From: Raoultibacter timonensis
Lineage (GTDB): Bacteria; Actinomycetota; Coriobacteriia; Coriobacteriales; Eggerthellaceae
NCBI RefSeq assembly: GCF_900240215.1
Contig: NZ_LT964679.1
Span: 682,014 to 715,980 of the forward strand
DNA: 33,967 nt
Direction of reading: 5' to 3'
Made by a program: the position numbers and the translations under genes
Notes under the pieces: generated by a model
Database searches by the model: none
Told to the model about the DNA's origin: nothing
What the model saw: only the letters and a program-made list of their open reading frames with translations
Shown here: positions 9,229-19,129 of the stretch, one piece after another
Layout: each line of letters opens with the position of its first letter
Numbering within the stretch: position 1 is the stretch's first letter

Positions 9229-11238
9229 CTATCTGCCTTCGCGGCCTTTTCCCCTGTCGGCGCTCCCGTCGGGCGTATCGGCCTTGCGTTCGATCCCATC
9301 GTCTGCTCCGAGCCCGTCCTCGTCGCCCTCGCCGCTGCCTGCGCCCCACGATCCGTAGCCACGCCCGAACCGGCGGCCTTCCTCTTTCCTGAGGGAGCGG
9401 CGCACTTCGCGAGCCGTATGGCGATCCGTATGGCGACTGGCGCGCGCAGCTTCGATTTGCGCCCGCTCCTCATCGCCGAGCTTTTCGAATTCTGCGAGGC
9501 GCCTGCTCTGCTCCTCGGCGAACAGCAGTGCCACGCGATCGGCGTGGGCTGCGCGGGCTGCGGAAGCCCTGCGGGCGAGCTCGTCGCGCTTCTCCTCGGC
9601 AGCGTTGCGCAGAGCCGTTCGGCTCTGCAGGGCAGCGGCCTTGTCCTGCCAGTTGCCGCTTTGCTGGGCTTCCACGGTCTGATCTCCCACCTTTTTAACG
9701 GCAGACCACCGCAGGTCGCCTTCGGTCTTGAGGTGCTCCCATGCTTTGTCGCCGTTGTGCTTTGCGGCCGACCATTCGGTATCGCCCTGGCGCTTGATTT
9801 CCTCCCAGAGCGCGGGGTCGAGCTCGGTTCCTTGGATGAGGGCGTTCGCGCGGTCGATGTGATCGTTCGGAAGCCAGGTCTCCATGGGTCCGCGCCCGGT
9901 ATGGTGGGCGAGGAAATCGGCTGCTTTCGCCCGTCCGAACGATGCGGCCCGCATGGCCGTATCCTGCTTGGCGAGCATACGCTCGAGGGCCAGGTGATCG
10001 CGCAGGATGCTGCCGATCTCGCGCGGGTTCTTGCTGATCTCCTTAACCGCGACGATGGGCTGGGCGTCGACGACGCGGTAGGTGATGGATGCGAGAAACG
10101 GCATGAGGAACACGGTGATCGCACCGGCCGATACGAGTACCGAGGCGGTGTCCTGCGGCATCGCTCCCACCTTTACAGCGACGCTCGTGACCGCAACGAT
10201 GATGGGAAGAGCGGTGGTGCAGTACAGAGCTACGGTCAAGCGGCTGTTGGGCGACATATCGCGCGTATCTTTGCCGGTCGAGAGGGCGATGAAGATCGGC
10301 ACAGCCCGGATGAGCAGCAGCATGAAGATGAAACCGACGAGCAGGGCCGGTTGCGTGAATACGGCGGATAGGTTGATCTTCGCGCCGGAAGCGATGAAGA
10401 ACACGGGGATGAGGAACCCGTACGCGATGCCGTCGAGCTTCATCTCGAGGTCGTGATCGCCCTCGGGTATCACGTAGCGCAGGACGAATCCGGCTGCGAA
10501 CGCGCCGAGTACGATGTCGAGGTCGAAGATGGCCGAAAGCGCGACGAGCGCGACGAGCAGCAAGACGGTGACGCGCATAGCGGTCTGCGCAGTGGTGTTG
10601 GCGTTGGCCGTAAGGAACCTGAATACAGCGCCGCCCGCTTTCTTGGCTTTTGCCGAAAACGCTCCCGCAAGCACTGCGACGCCGATGAAGGCGACGAGGA
10701 TGAGCACGGTTTTCCATTCGGCGCGCGACGAAAGGAGAAGCGCCATCGCGATAACGGGTCCAAGCTCGCCGTACGTGCCGTAGGCTAGTATCGATTCGCC
10801 GACGCGCGTATCCATGAGATTGCGCTCCTTGAGGATGGGGAGCAACGTGCCGAGCGCCGTGGTGGTGAGCGCAATGGCTACGGCGATGCCGTCAACGTGG
10901 CTGATCGAGAAGTACGGGGTGAGCCTGACGGCGAGAAACCCGAGGCCGAGCGTGACGATCCACGTTGCAAGGCCGCGCTTGCCCTGCGAGCCGGTCAGAT
11001 GCTTGGGATTGATCTCGTATCCCGCAAGCAAGAACAGAAACGCAAGACCGAGGTCGGAGAGCAGCTCTACCGAATCGGTCATGTCGATGAGCCCCGCCAT
11101 GTAGGGGCCGAGGAGTGCGCCGGCAACCAGGAGGAATACGACTTCGGGAATCGGTTTTCCCGGAATCAGCTGGGCGATCATGGGGGAGACGGCGGCGACG
11201 AGTGCGATGACGGCGAGCGATATGAGGTCGACGGGCAT
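9229..11238 (-). CDS. CPA2-family cation:proton antiporter with 11-residue-repeat tail
   Basis: 669 residues. Residues 1 to about 390 form a Kef/CPA2-type antiporter core of about 12 hydrophobic helices (PVDLISLAVIALVAAVSPMI at the start, FLLAGYEINPKHL, ALTTTALGTLLPIL, GAFAAGFVLRYV, FLIPVFFIASG), expected to exchange K+ or Na+ for protons across the inner membrane. There is no TrkA-N (RCK) domain, which Kef proteins often carry. A charged cytoplasmic tail of about 270 residues replaces it. Residues 474-528 of the tail hold five copies of an 11-residue unit with Trp at position 5 and Lys at position 9, usually starting Gly-Asp. An Ala/Arg/Glu helical segment and a Gly-rich disordered end follow. 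Start ATG 11238 has AAAGG upstream. Confidence 0.9.
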   Translation of the reverse strand: MPVDLISLAVIALVAAVSPMIAQLIPGKPIPEVVFLLVAGALLGPYMAGLIDMTDSVELLSDLGLAFLFLLAGYEINPKHLTGSQGKRGLATWIVTLGLGFLAVRLTPYFSISHVDGIAVAIALTTTALGTLLPILKERNLMDTRVGESILAYGTYGELGPVIAMALLLSSRAEWKTVLILVAFIGVAVLAGAFSAKAKKAGGAVFRFLTANANTTAQTAMRVTVLLLVALVALSAIFDLDIVLGAFAAGFVLRYVIPEGDHDLEMKLDGIAYGFLIPVFFIASGAKINLSAVFTQPALLVGFIFMLLLIRAVPIFIALSTGKDTRDMSPNSRLTVALYCTTALPIIVAVTSVAVKVGAMPQDTASVLVSAGAITVFLMPFLASITYRVVDAQPIVAVKEISKNPREIGSILRDHLALERMLAKQDTAMRAASFGRAKAADFLAHHTGRGPMETWLPNDHIDRANALIQGTELDPALWEEIKRQGDTEWSAAKHNGDKAWEHLKTEGDLRWSAVKKVGDQTVEAQQSGNWQDKAAALQSRTALRNAAEEKRDELARRASAARAAHADRVALLFAEEQSRRLAEFEKLGDEERAQIEAARASRHTDRHTAREVRRSLRKEEGRRFGRGYGSWGAGSGEGDEDGLGADDGIERKADTPDGSADRGKGREGR

Positions 11239-11284
11239 GCTGGATGAGCCTTTCTGGCCGGTCTTGGTTCGGGCGTGTTTGGAG

Positions 11285-11290
11285 ATTATA
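11285..11290 (-). promoter_or_regulatory. Putative -10 element for the antiporter gene
   Basis: On the minus strand this reads TATAAT, a perfect -10. Transcription would begin near 11279, about 40 bases before the antiporter ATG. No convincing -35 is seen at normal spacing. Confidence 0.5.
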
Positions 11291-11386
11291 CACCGTCACC
11301 CTGCGGGTTTCGTGAAACGCCATAAGGTCGGGGCACTCGGTGCCAGAGATGGTTTACGATAGCGCAACAGGATGAAAGGACGAACC

Positions 11387-11710
11387 ATGATCGTTACCAC
11401 AACACCCGAAGTCGAGGGCTATACCGTTACCGGCTATTACGGCATCGTGTTCGGCGAGGTCATCACGGGTATCAACTTCCTTCGCGATTTTGGCGCAGGG
11501 ATTCGCAACTTCGTCGGAGGCCGCAGTGCCGGGTACGAAGAGGAGCTCATGCAGGCGCGCACCGAGGCGCTCCAAGAGCTCGAGCAGCGCGCTCAGGGAA
11601 TGGGTGCGCACGCGGTTATCGGCGTCGATGTCGACTACGAGGTGCTCGGCCAGGGAAACATGCTCATGGTGACCGCTTCGGGCACGGCCGTGACGCTCGC
11701 GGCGAAGTAA
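11387..11710 (+). CDS. YbjQ/UPF0145 family protein
   Basis: 107 residues, cytoplasmic. It matches the YbjQ family (putative heavy-metal-binding, pentameric in solved members, function unproven). Seen: [17 protein letters not shown] near the N-terminus, a central helix with [21 protein letters not shown], then [13 protein letters not shown] and GTAVTL at the end. I chose ATG 11387, with AAAGGA at 11375-11380, over the ATG at 11372. A -10-like TACGAT is at 11355-11360. It is divergent from the antiporter. Confidence 0.9.
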   Translation: MIVTTTPEVEGYTVTGYYGIVFGEVITGINFLRDFGAGIRNFVGGRSAGYEEELMQARTEALQELEQRAQGMGAHAVIGVDVDYEVLGQGNMLMVTASGTAVTLAAK

Positions 11711-11714
11711 GGGG

Positions 11715-11738
11715 CCTTCGAGCCCGAAGCGCGTTTTT
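11715..11738 (+). terminator. Weak terminator after the YbjQ-like gene
   Basis: Short stem CTTCG-AGCC-CGAAG (11715-11719 with 11724-11728), then CGCG and six T (11733-11738). The stem is only 5 bp, so termination may be partial, and the next gene starts at 11756. Confidence 0.45.
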
Positions 11739-11755
11739 TCGGAAGGTTCGCCTCT

Positions 11756-12373
11756 ATGCAAACATCGAAGTTGAAACGTGCGGCGATCGGCTTGGCGGCC
11801 GCGTGCGCCTGCCTTGTTGTTCTCGGTGCCGTGCTCGTATGGGCTGTTCTGCCGATGACGGGGCAAGAGCCTTCGCAACCCCGTTCCGACGGATTGCCGA
11901 AAGCGAGCGATGGGGCTCGCGGAGGCGATTCTGCCGTCGCATGGTTCTCTTTGGAAGGCGATGCGTTGACGGTGGAGATCGACGAAGATTCGGTTTCGTA
12001 TGCCGAGGTGTACAACTATCCGACGTTCGGGCCGAGCGGTACGCGTTCGCTGAACGATGCCGCAGCTGTAAAAAACCTGATCGGCCTCGTTAACGGGAAA
12101 ACGTTTACCGCCGCCCAATCCGTGAGTGCCTGGAACAAATCCCGGGAAGGCTACGTGGGGGGATACAGCTCGGCCGTTTCCTTCTTCGACGAGAGCGGGT
12201 CGCGCTGCGGGATAATACAATTCGATCCGGGGTTCCCCGGCGACGGCATGGCGATTATCGCGCAGGATACCATATACTGTATGGAAGGCGATCAGACGGC
12301 ATTGATCGATGCGCTTGACGAGTTGGTGGACCGGCTGCGCGACGAGCAGCCCCCACAAGAGACGGGACGGTAG
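11756..12373 (+). CDS. Membrane-anchored protein of unknown function
   Basis: 205 residues. A short basic N-terminus (MQTSKLKRA) leads into a hydrophobic helix at about 9-33, a signal anchor or uncleaved signal, then a polar exported domain. I recognise no family. The domain has alternating hydrophobic segments and two cysteines (in SGSRCGIIQF and TIYCMEG) that could form a disulfide outside the cell. It ends in an acidic helix (ALIDALDELVDRLRDE). GGAAGG lies 9 bases before the ATG. The K+ channel gene may start four bases after its stop, so the two may form an operon. Confidence 0.75.
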   Translation: MQTSKLKRAAIGLAAACACLVVLGAVLVWAVLPMTGQEPSQPRSDGLPKASDGARGGDSAVAWFSLEGDALTVEIDEDSVSYAEVYNYPTFGPSGTRSLNDAAAVKNLIGLVNGKTFTAAQSVSAWNKSREGYVGGYSSAVSFFDESGSRCGIIQFDPGFPGDGMAIIAQDTIYCMEGDQTALIDALDELVDRLRDEQPPQETGR

Positions 12374-12377
12374 GGCG

Positions 12378-13238
12378 TTGACTGCAGCGGGTCCGGATAA
12401 CGTGCGGCTATCACAGGCATCTGCGCTGAAACGGCGCGCCTTCTTCGCGACCGATGACGTTCGCCGCGGCGGCGTTGCCGCCCGCATCTTCGGCACGCTC
12501 ATCTTCGTGCTCATCGTGGCAAACGCGCTGCTGGTTTTCGCGGAGGCGCAGCCGGGGTTCCCCCTTTGGGTGTACACCGCGTTCTGGGTGTTCGGCATCG
12601 CATCGACGGTATGCTTCGGCATCGAGTACGCGACGAGGGTCTGGGTAGCCGATATCGCCCATCCCGATATGACGCCGGCGCGGGCGCGCATGCGCTACGC
12701 GATGTCGATCATGGGCATCATTGACCTGCTCGCGTGGTTGCCCGGCATGGTTTCCTGGTTCGTTCCGGTAACGGCTCAGATGCTCTCGGGCATCCGCATC
12801 ATCCGCCTCGTGCGTCTCATCAAGATATCCCGCTACATGAAGGGCATTCGCTCGATCAGCCGCGTGTTCGAGAAGCGGCGCCACGAGATCGTCGCCGCGT
12901 TCATGGTACTCGCCCTGCTCACTGTAACGGCGAGCGTGCTCATGTTCCAGGTCGAGAACCCCGTGCAGCCCGAGAGGTTCGACAGCGTGTTCACGGGCAT
13001 GTACTGGGCCATGACCACCATCACCTCGACCGGCTACGGCGATCTGGTGCCCATCACGCCGATCGGCCGGTTCATCGGGTTCTGTACGATGGTGCTCTCG
13101 ATCGCCGTCGTTGCCATTCCCGCCGGCATCTTCTCTGCCGGCTTCGTCGCGCAGTTCAGGGAAGACGATGCGAACGCCGCCGATCGAAAGCGAGATGCGA
13201 AGCGCGAGCCGACGGACGGCGAGCACGAGGGGGAATAG
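12378..13238 (+). CDS. Voltage-gated-type potassium channel (six-helix)
   Basis: About 286 residues from TTG 12378; GTG 12402 is an equally possible start (278 residues) and neither has a strong ribosome site. The fold is six transmembrane helices plus a pore. Helices S1-S3 span about 34-125, S4 is IRIIRLVRLIKISRYMKG with regularly spaced Arg/Lys (R140, R143, R146, K149, R152), S5 is about 171-190, the selectivity filter TGYGD is at 218-222, and S6 ends near 250. It should conduct K+ across the inner membrane. The C-terminus is a short charged tail without RCK or cyclic-nucleotide domains. Convergent with the patatin gene, with a 3-base gap. Confidence 0.92.
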   Translation: MTAAGPDNVRLSQASALKRRAFFATDDVRRGGVAARIFGTLIFVLIVANALLVFAEAQPGFPLWVYTAFWVFGIASTVCFGIEYATRVWVADIAHPDMTPARARMRYAMSIMGIIDLLAWLPGMVSWFVPVTAQMLSGIRIIRLVRLIKISRYMKGIRSISRVFEKRRHEIVAAFMVLALLTVTASVLMFQVENPVQPERFDSVFTGMYWAMTTITSTGYGDLVPITPIGRFIGFCTMVLSIAVVAIPAGIFSAGFVAQFREDDANAADRKRDAKREPTDGEHEGE

Positions 13239-13241
13239 CGG

Positions 13242-14192
13242 CTATGCCGTGACCGGGCGAAGATCGCTTCCGAGGTACCGTTTCAAGGCGGGCCAGGCAT
13301 GCGCTGCGGTCTCGTAGCCCTGCTCGTAGAGCGCAAAGAGCTTGTCTGCGTCCTTTTCCATGCTCCCTATGGTTACGGGCTCGGGCGGACGTATGACGAA
13401 CACGCTGCCGTCATCGTGCATTTTCGGCAGCGCACGGTACAGGCGGTTGTATTCGAAGTGCCGGTAGCGCATGCGCTCGACGAAGTGGGGGTAATCGCTG
13501 TACTGGCGGGAGGCGAGCGCTTGGAGCTTGTTCGGCTCCTTTACGTAGCCGTCGTGCTGGGTGAGCACGACCACGTGCTTCTTCACGCCGGTGAGCATCG
13601 AATACAGGATCGGTACGCTGTCGCATGTTCCGCCATCGAGCATTTTCTTTCCGTCGTACGTGACGATCTTGCTGACGAGGGGCATAGCCGACGAGGCGAT
13701 GAGGTAGGGGAGGTCTTCTTTGGGATCTCCGAATGTGAAGTAGTCGGCTTCGCCCGTTTCAAGGTTGCTTGCGACGGTGGTGAGCTTCATGGGGGAGTAG
13801 CGAAACGCATCGTAATTGAATGGCTCGAGCTCGTTGGGAATCGTATCGAAGGTGAACTCGACGCCGAAGGCGTTGCCGGTGCGCACGAAGCTCTTCATCG
13901 AAAGATAGCGCCAATCGCTGCAGTATTTGGTGTTGAGGTAACACGTCCTGCCGTCTTCGCCTGCGACGTAATTGTAACCGTTGAGCGCTCCGGCCGAGGT
14001 TCCGATAACGTGGTGCGCCCAGAATCGCTGATCCATGAAAAAGTCGAGCACCCCTGCGGTGAACTGGCCGCGCATGGCGCCGCCTTCCAGCACGAGGTTT
14101 ACCGGAGAAACCTCGCAGCCGATGTAGGAGGGTTCGTGGAGGTTCGATTGCCAGACGCGCTGTTCGGGTGTGGGCTTCGGTGTTTCTTGCAT
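13242..14192 (-). CDS. Patatin-like phospholipase
   Basis: 316 residues, no signal peptide. Predicted lipid acyl hydrolase of the YjjU-like patatin group. Seen: oxyanion-hole motif GGAMRG at 37-42, nucleophile elbow GTSAG at 64-68 (Ser66), and catalytic DGG with Asp186, the Ser-Asp dyad of patatins. Substrate unknown; cytoplasmic by sequence. It starts at ATG 14192 with AGAAGGGA about ten bases upstream and has its own promoter candidate (14221-14249). It is divergent from trxA. Confidence 0.92.
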   Translation of the reverse strand: MQETPKPTPEQRVWQSNLHEPSYIGCEVSPVNLVLEGGAMRGQFTAGVLDFFMDQRFWAHHVIGTSAGALNGYNYVAGEDGRTCYLNTKYCSDWRYLSMKSFVRTGNAFGVEFTFDTIPNELEPFNYDAFRYSPMKLTTVASNLETGEADYFTFGDPKEDLPYLIASSAMPLVSKIVTYDGKKMLDGGTCDSVPILYSMLTGVKKHVVVLTQHDGYVKEPNKLQALASRQYSDYPHFVERMRYRHFEYNRLYRALPKMHDDGSVFVIRPPEPVTIGSMEKDADKLFALYEQGYETAAHAWPALKRYLGSDLRPVTA

Positions 14193-14220
14193 GCTGTCTT
14201 GTCCCTTCTGTCAATCGAAT

Positions 14221-14249
14221 AGTATAGCGTTTCTTACCGTTCGTCGGAA
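14221..14249 (-). promoter_or_regulatory. Putative promoter for the patatin gene
   Basis: Minus strand: -35-like TTCCGA (14249-14244), 17-base spacer, -10 TATACT (14226-14221). Transcription would start near 14214, about 22 bases before the ATG. Just upstream, 14258-14272 holds the small inverted repeat ATTTG-N5-CAAAT, a possible operator. Confidence 0.5.
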
Positions 14250-14306
14250 AAACGTCGATTTGTTTCCCAAATGGCAACACTAGTATCCTCGGGACAAGAG
14301 AACCGT

Positions 14307-14312
14307 TACAAT
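14307..14312 (+). promoter_or_regulatory. Putative -10 element for trxA
   Basis: TACAAT about 83 bases before the trxA start. It is the same hexamer as before prmC, the LysR gene and cysK. No clear -35 is visible. Confidence 0.4.
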
Positions 14313-14394
14313 GGACTCAATACAAGATGAGCATGCGAATCGCGAGGTGAGCGTGCGAGCGGGAACGAAAGACCCGCAGCTTAAGGAGGTTGTA

Positions 14395-14703
14395 ATGAGC
14401 GAGGTTATCACTTCGGCTGAGTTCCAGAGCAAGGTGCTTGACGAAAAGCAGCCGGTGTTGGTCGACTTCTTTGCGACGTGGTGCGGTCCTTGCCGGATGC
14501 TGGCGCCGACGCTCGAGGAGATCACTAAGGAAATGGACGGAAAGGCCAAGGTTTACAAGCTCGATATCGATCAGAGCCCCGAGATCGCCTCGCGCTACGG
14601 CGTGATGAGCGTTCCCACCCTGATCCTGTTCGAAGGCGGCCAGGTTAAGAAGCAGACGGTTGGCGCTCAGCCCAAAGCTCAGATCATGGCGATGTTCGAC
14701 TAG
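14395..14703 (+). CDS. trxA: Thioredoxin
   Basis: 102 residues, standard length. Small cytoplasmic dithiol protein that passes electrons from thioredoxin reductase to targets such as ribonucleotide reductase and methionine sulfoxide reductase. The active site WCGPC has Cys30 and Cys33, and the conserved cis-proline motif VPTLILF is present. The start is ATG 14395 (MSEVIT), preceded by TTAAGGAGG; an in-frame ATG at 14311 would add 28 residues foreign to the family. trxB lies 1.7 kb downstream and an msrA-msrB fusion lies between, so the neighbours form a thiol-redox group. Confidence 0.97.
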   Translation: MSEVITSAEFQSKVLDEKQPVLVDFFATWCGPCRMLAPTLEEITKEMDGKAKVYKLDIDQSPEIASRYGVMSVPTLILFEGGQVKKQTVGAQPKAQIMAMFD

Positions 14704-14759
14704 GCAATGCCATGGGGCCGGGCCGAGAAAGCCCGGCTGCGGAAAACGTCGTTCAATCG

Positions 14760-14790
14760 GAGGCCAGCGGCTCTTTGCCCTGGCCTCTTT
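14760..14790 (+). terminator. Possible terminator after trxA
   Basis: Stem GAGGCCAG/CTGGCCTC (14760-14767 with 14780-14787), 12-nt loop, TTT after. A second GC-rich hairpin without T (14717-14723 with 14731-14737) lies between it and the trxA stop. The remaining bases to 14944 show nothing recognisable. Confidence 0.55.
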
Positions 14791-14944
14791 CGCTGTCTGC
14801 GATCGTAGTCGGATGTTCGAGGCCAGCGTCGCGTTGCCGGATTCGCCCGTCTCGCCGGCATGCGGCACCACCCGCTTTCGTCGGGCATCGCGCTTCCCAA
14901 GACGCCCCAGGTCGTCCGCTATCGAGCGACGGGTCGCGGGTATG

Positions 14945-16117
14945 CTACGCCGTCAGCCCGCGCAGCTCGCTTTCCTCTGCTTCGAACTCGTCGAACAGCG
15001 GTTTGAGATAGCCGTAACCCTCGTCGTCGAGTTCGTCGAAGGGGACGAAGCGCAGCGCGGCGCTGTTGATGCAGTAGCGCATGCCGCCCGCCTCTTCGGG
15101 GCCGTCGGGGAAGACGTGTCCGAGGTGAGCGTCTCCTGCGCGGCTGCGCACCTCCGTTCTCAGCGTGTTGAAGCTCGTGTCCATGCGCTCGGTAACGACT
15201 TCTTTGGCGATGGGCCGCGTGAAGCTCGGCCAACCGCAGCCCGATTCGAACTTGTCGATCGAGGTGAACAGCGGCTCACCGGTGGTGATGTCGACGTAGA
15301 TGCCCTTGTCGAACGTTCGGGCATAGGCTCCCGTGTGGGGACGCTCGGTTTCGCTTTCCTGCGTGACGCGGTACGCAAGCGGCGTGAGCATGCGGCGCAG
15401 TTCGCTGTCTGCGGGCTTCGGGTAAGACGCCGCGTCGATGAGGCCGTCTGCGGACGGTTCGGTGTCGGCGAGGTCGGGTACCTGGGCCGATTCGGCCGGA
15501 TCGGCATCGTCGTCGAGTGCCTCGGCGTAGAACTCGGGCGGCAGCACGGTACGGTTTCCGAGGCCCTTGCGTTTCGCGAACTCATCGGCTGCATGCACGT
15601 CGATGTGGCAGTAGCCGCCGGGGTTCTTTTCGAGGTAGGCCTGGTGGTACTCTTCGGCGGGATAGAAACCGTCGATCGGCTCGGTTTCGATGGCGAGGGG
15701 CTTTTCGTGGCGGTTCTGCAGTTCTCGCAGGCTGGTCTCGATGATGGATACGTCGTTCATGTCAACGTAATAGATGCCGGAACGGTACTGGGTGCCCGTA
15801 TCGTTGCCCTGCCGATCGATCGAGGTGGGATCGATCGCTTCGAAGAAGGCTTCGAGGAGGATGGCGGTGGGAAGGACCGTGCGGTCGTAGACGACGGCAA
15901 CCGTTTCGGCATGGCCGGTGTTGTAGGTGCAGACATCGCGGTACGACGGGTATTCGGTGGACCCGTTCGCGTAGCCCACCTGCGTCTCGATGACGCCGGG
16001 CAGGCGTTTCAGGTACGCCTCGAGGCCCCAGAAGCAGCCTCCGGCAAGGTAGATCATATGACGATTGACGGGCGGTTGTACCTCGTCGGTTTTGGCGGTT
16101 GATCGCTCGGGCATCAT
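14945..16117 (-). CDS. msrAB: Bifunctional peptide methionine sulfoxide reductase MsrA-MsrB
   Basis: 390 residues, a fusion of both stereospecific enzymes that reduce methionine S- and R-sulfoxide in oxidised proteins, using thioredoxin. MsrA part: residues about 21-200, catalytic motif GGCFWG with Cys28. A linker rich in Asp/Ala/Glu spans about 200-235. MsrB part: [17 protein letters not shown] and RYCINSAAL with catalytic Cys349. The CxxC zinc pairs seen in many MsrB proteins are absent. No signal peptide, so cytoplasmic. AAGGAG precedes the ATG at 16117; a second ATG at 16114 is adjacent. Between trxA and trxB, which supply its electrons; divergent from trxB. Confidence 0.96.
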   Translation of the reverse strand: MMPERSTAKTDEVQPPVNRHMIYLAGGCFWGLEAYLKRLPGVIETQVGYANGSTEYPSYRDVCTYNTGHAETVAVVYDRTVLPTAILLEAFFEAIDPTSIDRQGNDTGTQYRSGIYYVDMNDVSIIETSLRELQNRHEKPLAIETEPIDGFYPAEEYHQAYLEKNPGGYCHIDVHAADEFAKRKGLGNRTVLPPEFYAEALDDDADPAESAQVPDLADTEPSADGLIDAASYPKPADSELRRMLTPLAYRVTQESETERPHTGAYARTFDKGIYVDITTGEPLFTSIDKFESGCGWPSFTRPIAKEVVTERMDTSFNTLRTEVRSRAGDAHLGHVFPDGPEEAGGMRYCINSAALRFVPFDELDDEGYGYLKPLFDEFEAEESELRGLTA

Positions 16118-16356
16118 GGAGGCTCCTTTTTCCGCAGGTTCGCGCTTCTGTTCCGTGATTTTGATTCGTATTTCTATCTAAACCGTCTTTCGGCCGGGCG
16201 GCGGGAACCGTTACCTTGGCGTTGCGGCATCTTCGCCCATTCACCCGAATCGTTACGCGTTCGTTGAGGTCGGCGGTTGGCAAAGCGGTGCGAAACGGGG
16301 TAAGGTATAGGCAAGCCAACAGTATGGACGACAGTCTGCAAAGGAGCGTAGCGCAT

Positions 16357-17289
16357 ATGGAAGCGGAAGCTCAGGATAAGGTATTCGACGTTGCGGTGAT
16401 CGGCTCCGGTCCTGCCGGTATGACGGCGGCGCTCTACGCTGCACGCGCGGGTTTGAGCGTGGCGGTGTTCGAGCGCATCACGCCGGGCGGCCAACTCGGG
16501 CAAACCGAGCATATCGAGAACTACCCGGGGTTCCCCGACGGCATCAACGGGTTCGACCTCGCCTTTTCCATGAAGCAGCAAGCCGACCGGTTCGGTGCGT
16601 ACAATATCGGAGAGGAGATCCTCTCGGTCGATTTCGATGCGTCCCCCAAGGTGCTGAACAGCGGGTTCGCGACGTATCGGGCGAAGAGCGTCATCGTGGC
16701 CACGGGAGCCAAGCCGCGCAAGCTCGGCCTTGAGCTCGAAGAGGAGTTGCAGGGTCGCGGAATCTCCTACTGCGCAACGTGCGACGGGAACTTCTTCAAA
16801 GACCGCGATGTGGTCATCGTAGGAGGCGGCAACACCGCCGTTGCCGATGCCATTTACATGTCGCGCATCGCACGTAAGGTGTACCTGGTGCACCGGCGCG
16901 ATACGTTGCGCGCGACGGCGATCTACCACAAGATGCTCGAGGAGATCGATACGGTCGAGTTCGTGTGGAACTCGGGCGTAAAGGAGCTCTTGGCCAAAGA
17001 CGGCATGCTCGGCGGCGTCATCATCGAGCATTACGATACGGGCGAAACCGAGGAGGTCAACTGCTCGGGGCTGTTCGTGGCGGTGGGCACCGAGCCCAAC
17101 ACCGAATTCCTCGGCGGCGCACTCGAACTCGACGGGGGCTACATCGTGGCCGACGAGTTGGGACATACCTCGGTCTGCGGCGTGTTCGCAGCGGGCGACG
17201 TGCGTACGAAGGCGCTGCGCCAGGTTACCACTGCGGTATCCGATGGTGCGAATACTGCGGAGGGTGCTGCGGAGTACCTGGCTTCGTGA
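16357..17289 (+). CDS. trxB: Thioredoxin reductase
   Basis: 310 residues, normal length. FAD- and NADPH-dependent reduction of thioredoxin in the cytoplasm. Seen: FAD-binding GSGPAG at 16-21, redox pair CATC (Cys139, Cys142), NADPH-binding GGGNTA near 157, and the C-terminal FAD motif GVFAAGDVR. I chose ATG 16357, preceded by AAAGGAG at 16340-16346, because the protein then begins just before the FAD motif; longer in-frame starts (16324, 16216) add unrelated residues. A TTGGCA...TAAGGT pair (16277-16306, 18-base spacer) is a weak promoter candidate in the gap shared with msrAB. Confidence 0.96.
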   Translation: MEAEAQDKVFDVAVIGSGPAGMTAALYAARAGLSVAVFERITPGGQLGQTEHIENYPGFPDGINGFDLAFSMKQQADRFGAYNIGEEILSVDFDASPKVLNSGFATYRAKSVIVATGAKPRKLGLELEEELQGRGISYCATCDGNFFKDRDVVIVGGGNTAVADAIYMSRIARKVYLVHRRDTLRATAIYHKMLEEIDTVEFVWNSGVKELLAKDGMLGGVIIEHYDTGETEEVNCSGLFVAVGTEPNTEFLGGALELDGGYIVADELGHTSVCGVFAAGDVRTKALRQVTTAVSDGANTAEGAAEYLAS

Positions 17290-17311
17290 TACCATATCCA
17301 GTTGCGGTTTG

Positions 17312-17330
17312 AGCCCGGTTTCGTCGGGCT
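17312..17330 (+). terminator. Small hairpin after trxB
   Basis: Stem AGCCCG/CGGGCT (17312-17317 with 17325-17330) with a 7-nt loop and no T-run. It is only weak evidence for termination between trxB and prfA. Confidence 0.3.
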
Positions 17331-17397
17331 GTGCCGGGCGCGCAGGCGTATCCCGCCCGCGTCGTTCAACCATGCATGAAGCCAAAGAGGAATATTG

Positions 17398-18464
<1,067 letters not shown>

Positions 18465-18465
<1 letters not shown>

Positions 18466-19019
18466 TGGTTGCGCCCGAATGCGGTAGCGATCCTGCGAGC
18501 ACGAACACGGCTCTCGAAGCCCTTTCCAAAGAACAGCTTATCGAGCTTGTCGAACTGTGCTCGAAGAACCTCATAGCCATCGACGGCACGTGGTTTCAAT
18601 CCGTCGAGGACGAGTGCGGCATGGACGCCGCCATGCATCACGACGAACGCGCATGGCAGCGTTTCACGGTAAGCGAGGCGAAACGTCTCAAGAGGTTCCT
18701 CGACCTGCCCGAACGGGCGGGGCTCGACGGCCTCGAAGCCGCACTGGCCCTCAAGCTCAATACGCTGTCGAGTGCGGCCGACGTGCGATACGAGGGCGAT
18801 GCGCTCGTCTACCGCGTCGTTGAGTGCCGCGTTCAGGCGGCGCGCGCACGCAAGGGCATGGCATTCCATCCGTGCAAATCGGTAGGGTTGATCGAGTACG
18901 CCGGATTTGCGAACGCGATCGACGAGCGTATAACCTGCGAATGCGTGAGCTGTTTTCCCGATGTCGTCGAGGAGGCGTGCAGCTGTGCATGGCGGTTCGC
19001 GATCGACGATGAAACGTGA
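18465..19019 (+). CDS. DUF6125-like protein
   Basis: 184 residues, cytoplasmic. It resembles the DUF6125 family common in anaerobes: an N-terminal helix (LSKEQLIELVELCSKNLIAI), then DGTWFQSVEDECGMDAAM, ERFTV-like AWQRFTVSEAKRLKRFL, CRVQAARARKGM, CKSVGLIEYAGFA, and Cys-rich CECVSCFPD...CSCAWRF. The spaced cysteines may bind a metal or iron-sulfur cluster (inference). The fold is probably related to ATC hydrolase-like proteins, one of which is encoded at 20191. GTG 18465 overlaps the prfA stop (TAGTG). Function unknown. Confidence 0.85.
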
Positions 19020-19117
19020 TTGCGATGCCTGCTGCCGTTCTTGCGGGGCGGTCCTCGGCATTCGTCGACGTCGCCTGCTGCTTTGCGATTCTCTGAGTCC
19101 TTTCTGCCGCCTTTTGC

Positions 19118-19123
19118 TACAAT
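19118..19123 (+). promoter_or_regulatory. Extended -10 of a probable leaderless promoter for prmC
   Basis: TACAAT preceded by TGC (TGCTACAAT). Only six bases separate it from the prmC ATG at 19130, so the predicted transcription start coincides with the A of the start codon. No ribosome-binding site lies upstream of the ATG. A -35 is not evident. Confidence 0.6.
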
Positions 19124-19129
19124 CGATGT

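Noticed and set aside
14311-14394. N-terminal extension of thioredoxin
   Set aside because: The ATG at 14311 overlaps the putative -10 TACAAT and the added residues are unlike thioredoxin; the ATG at 14395 has a strong ribosome site.
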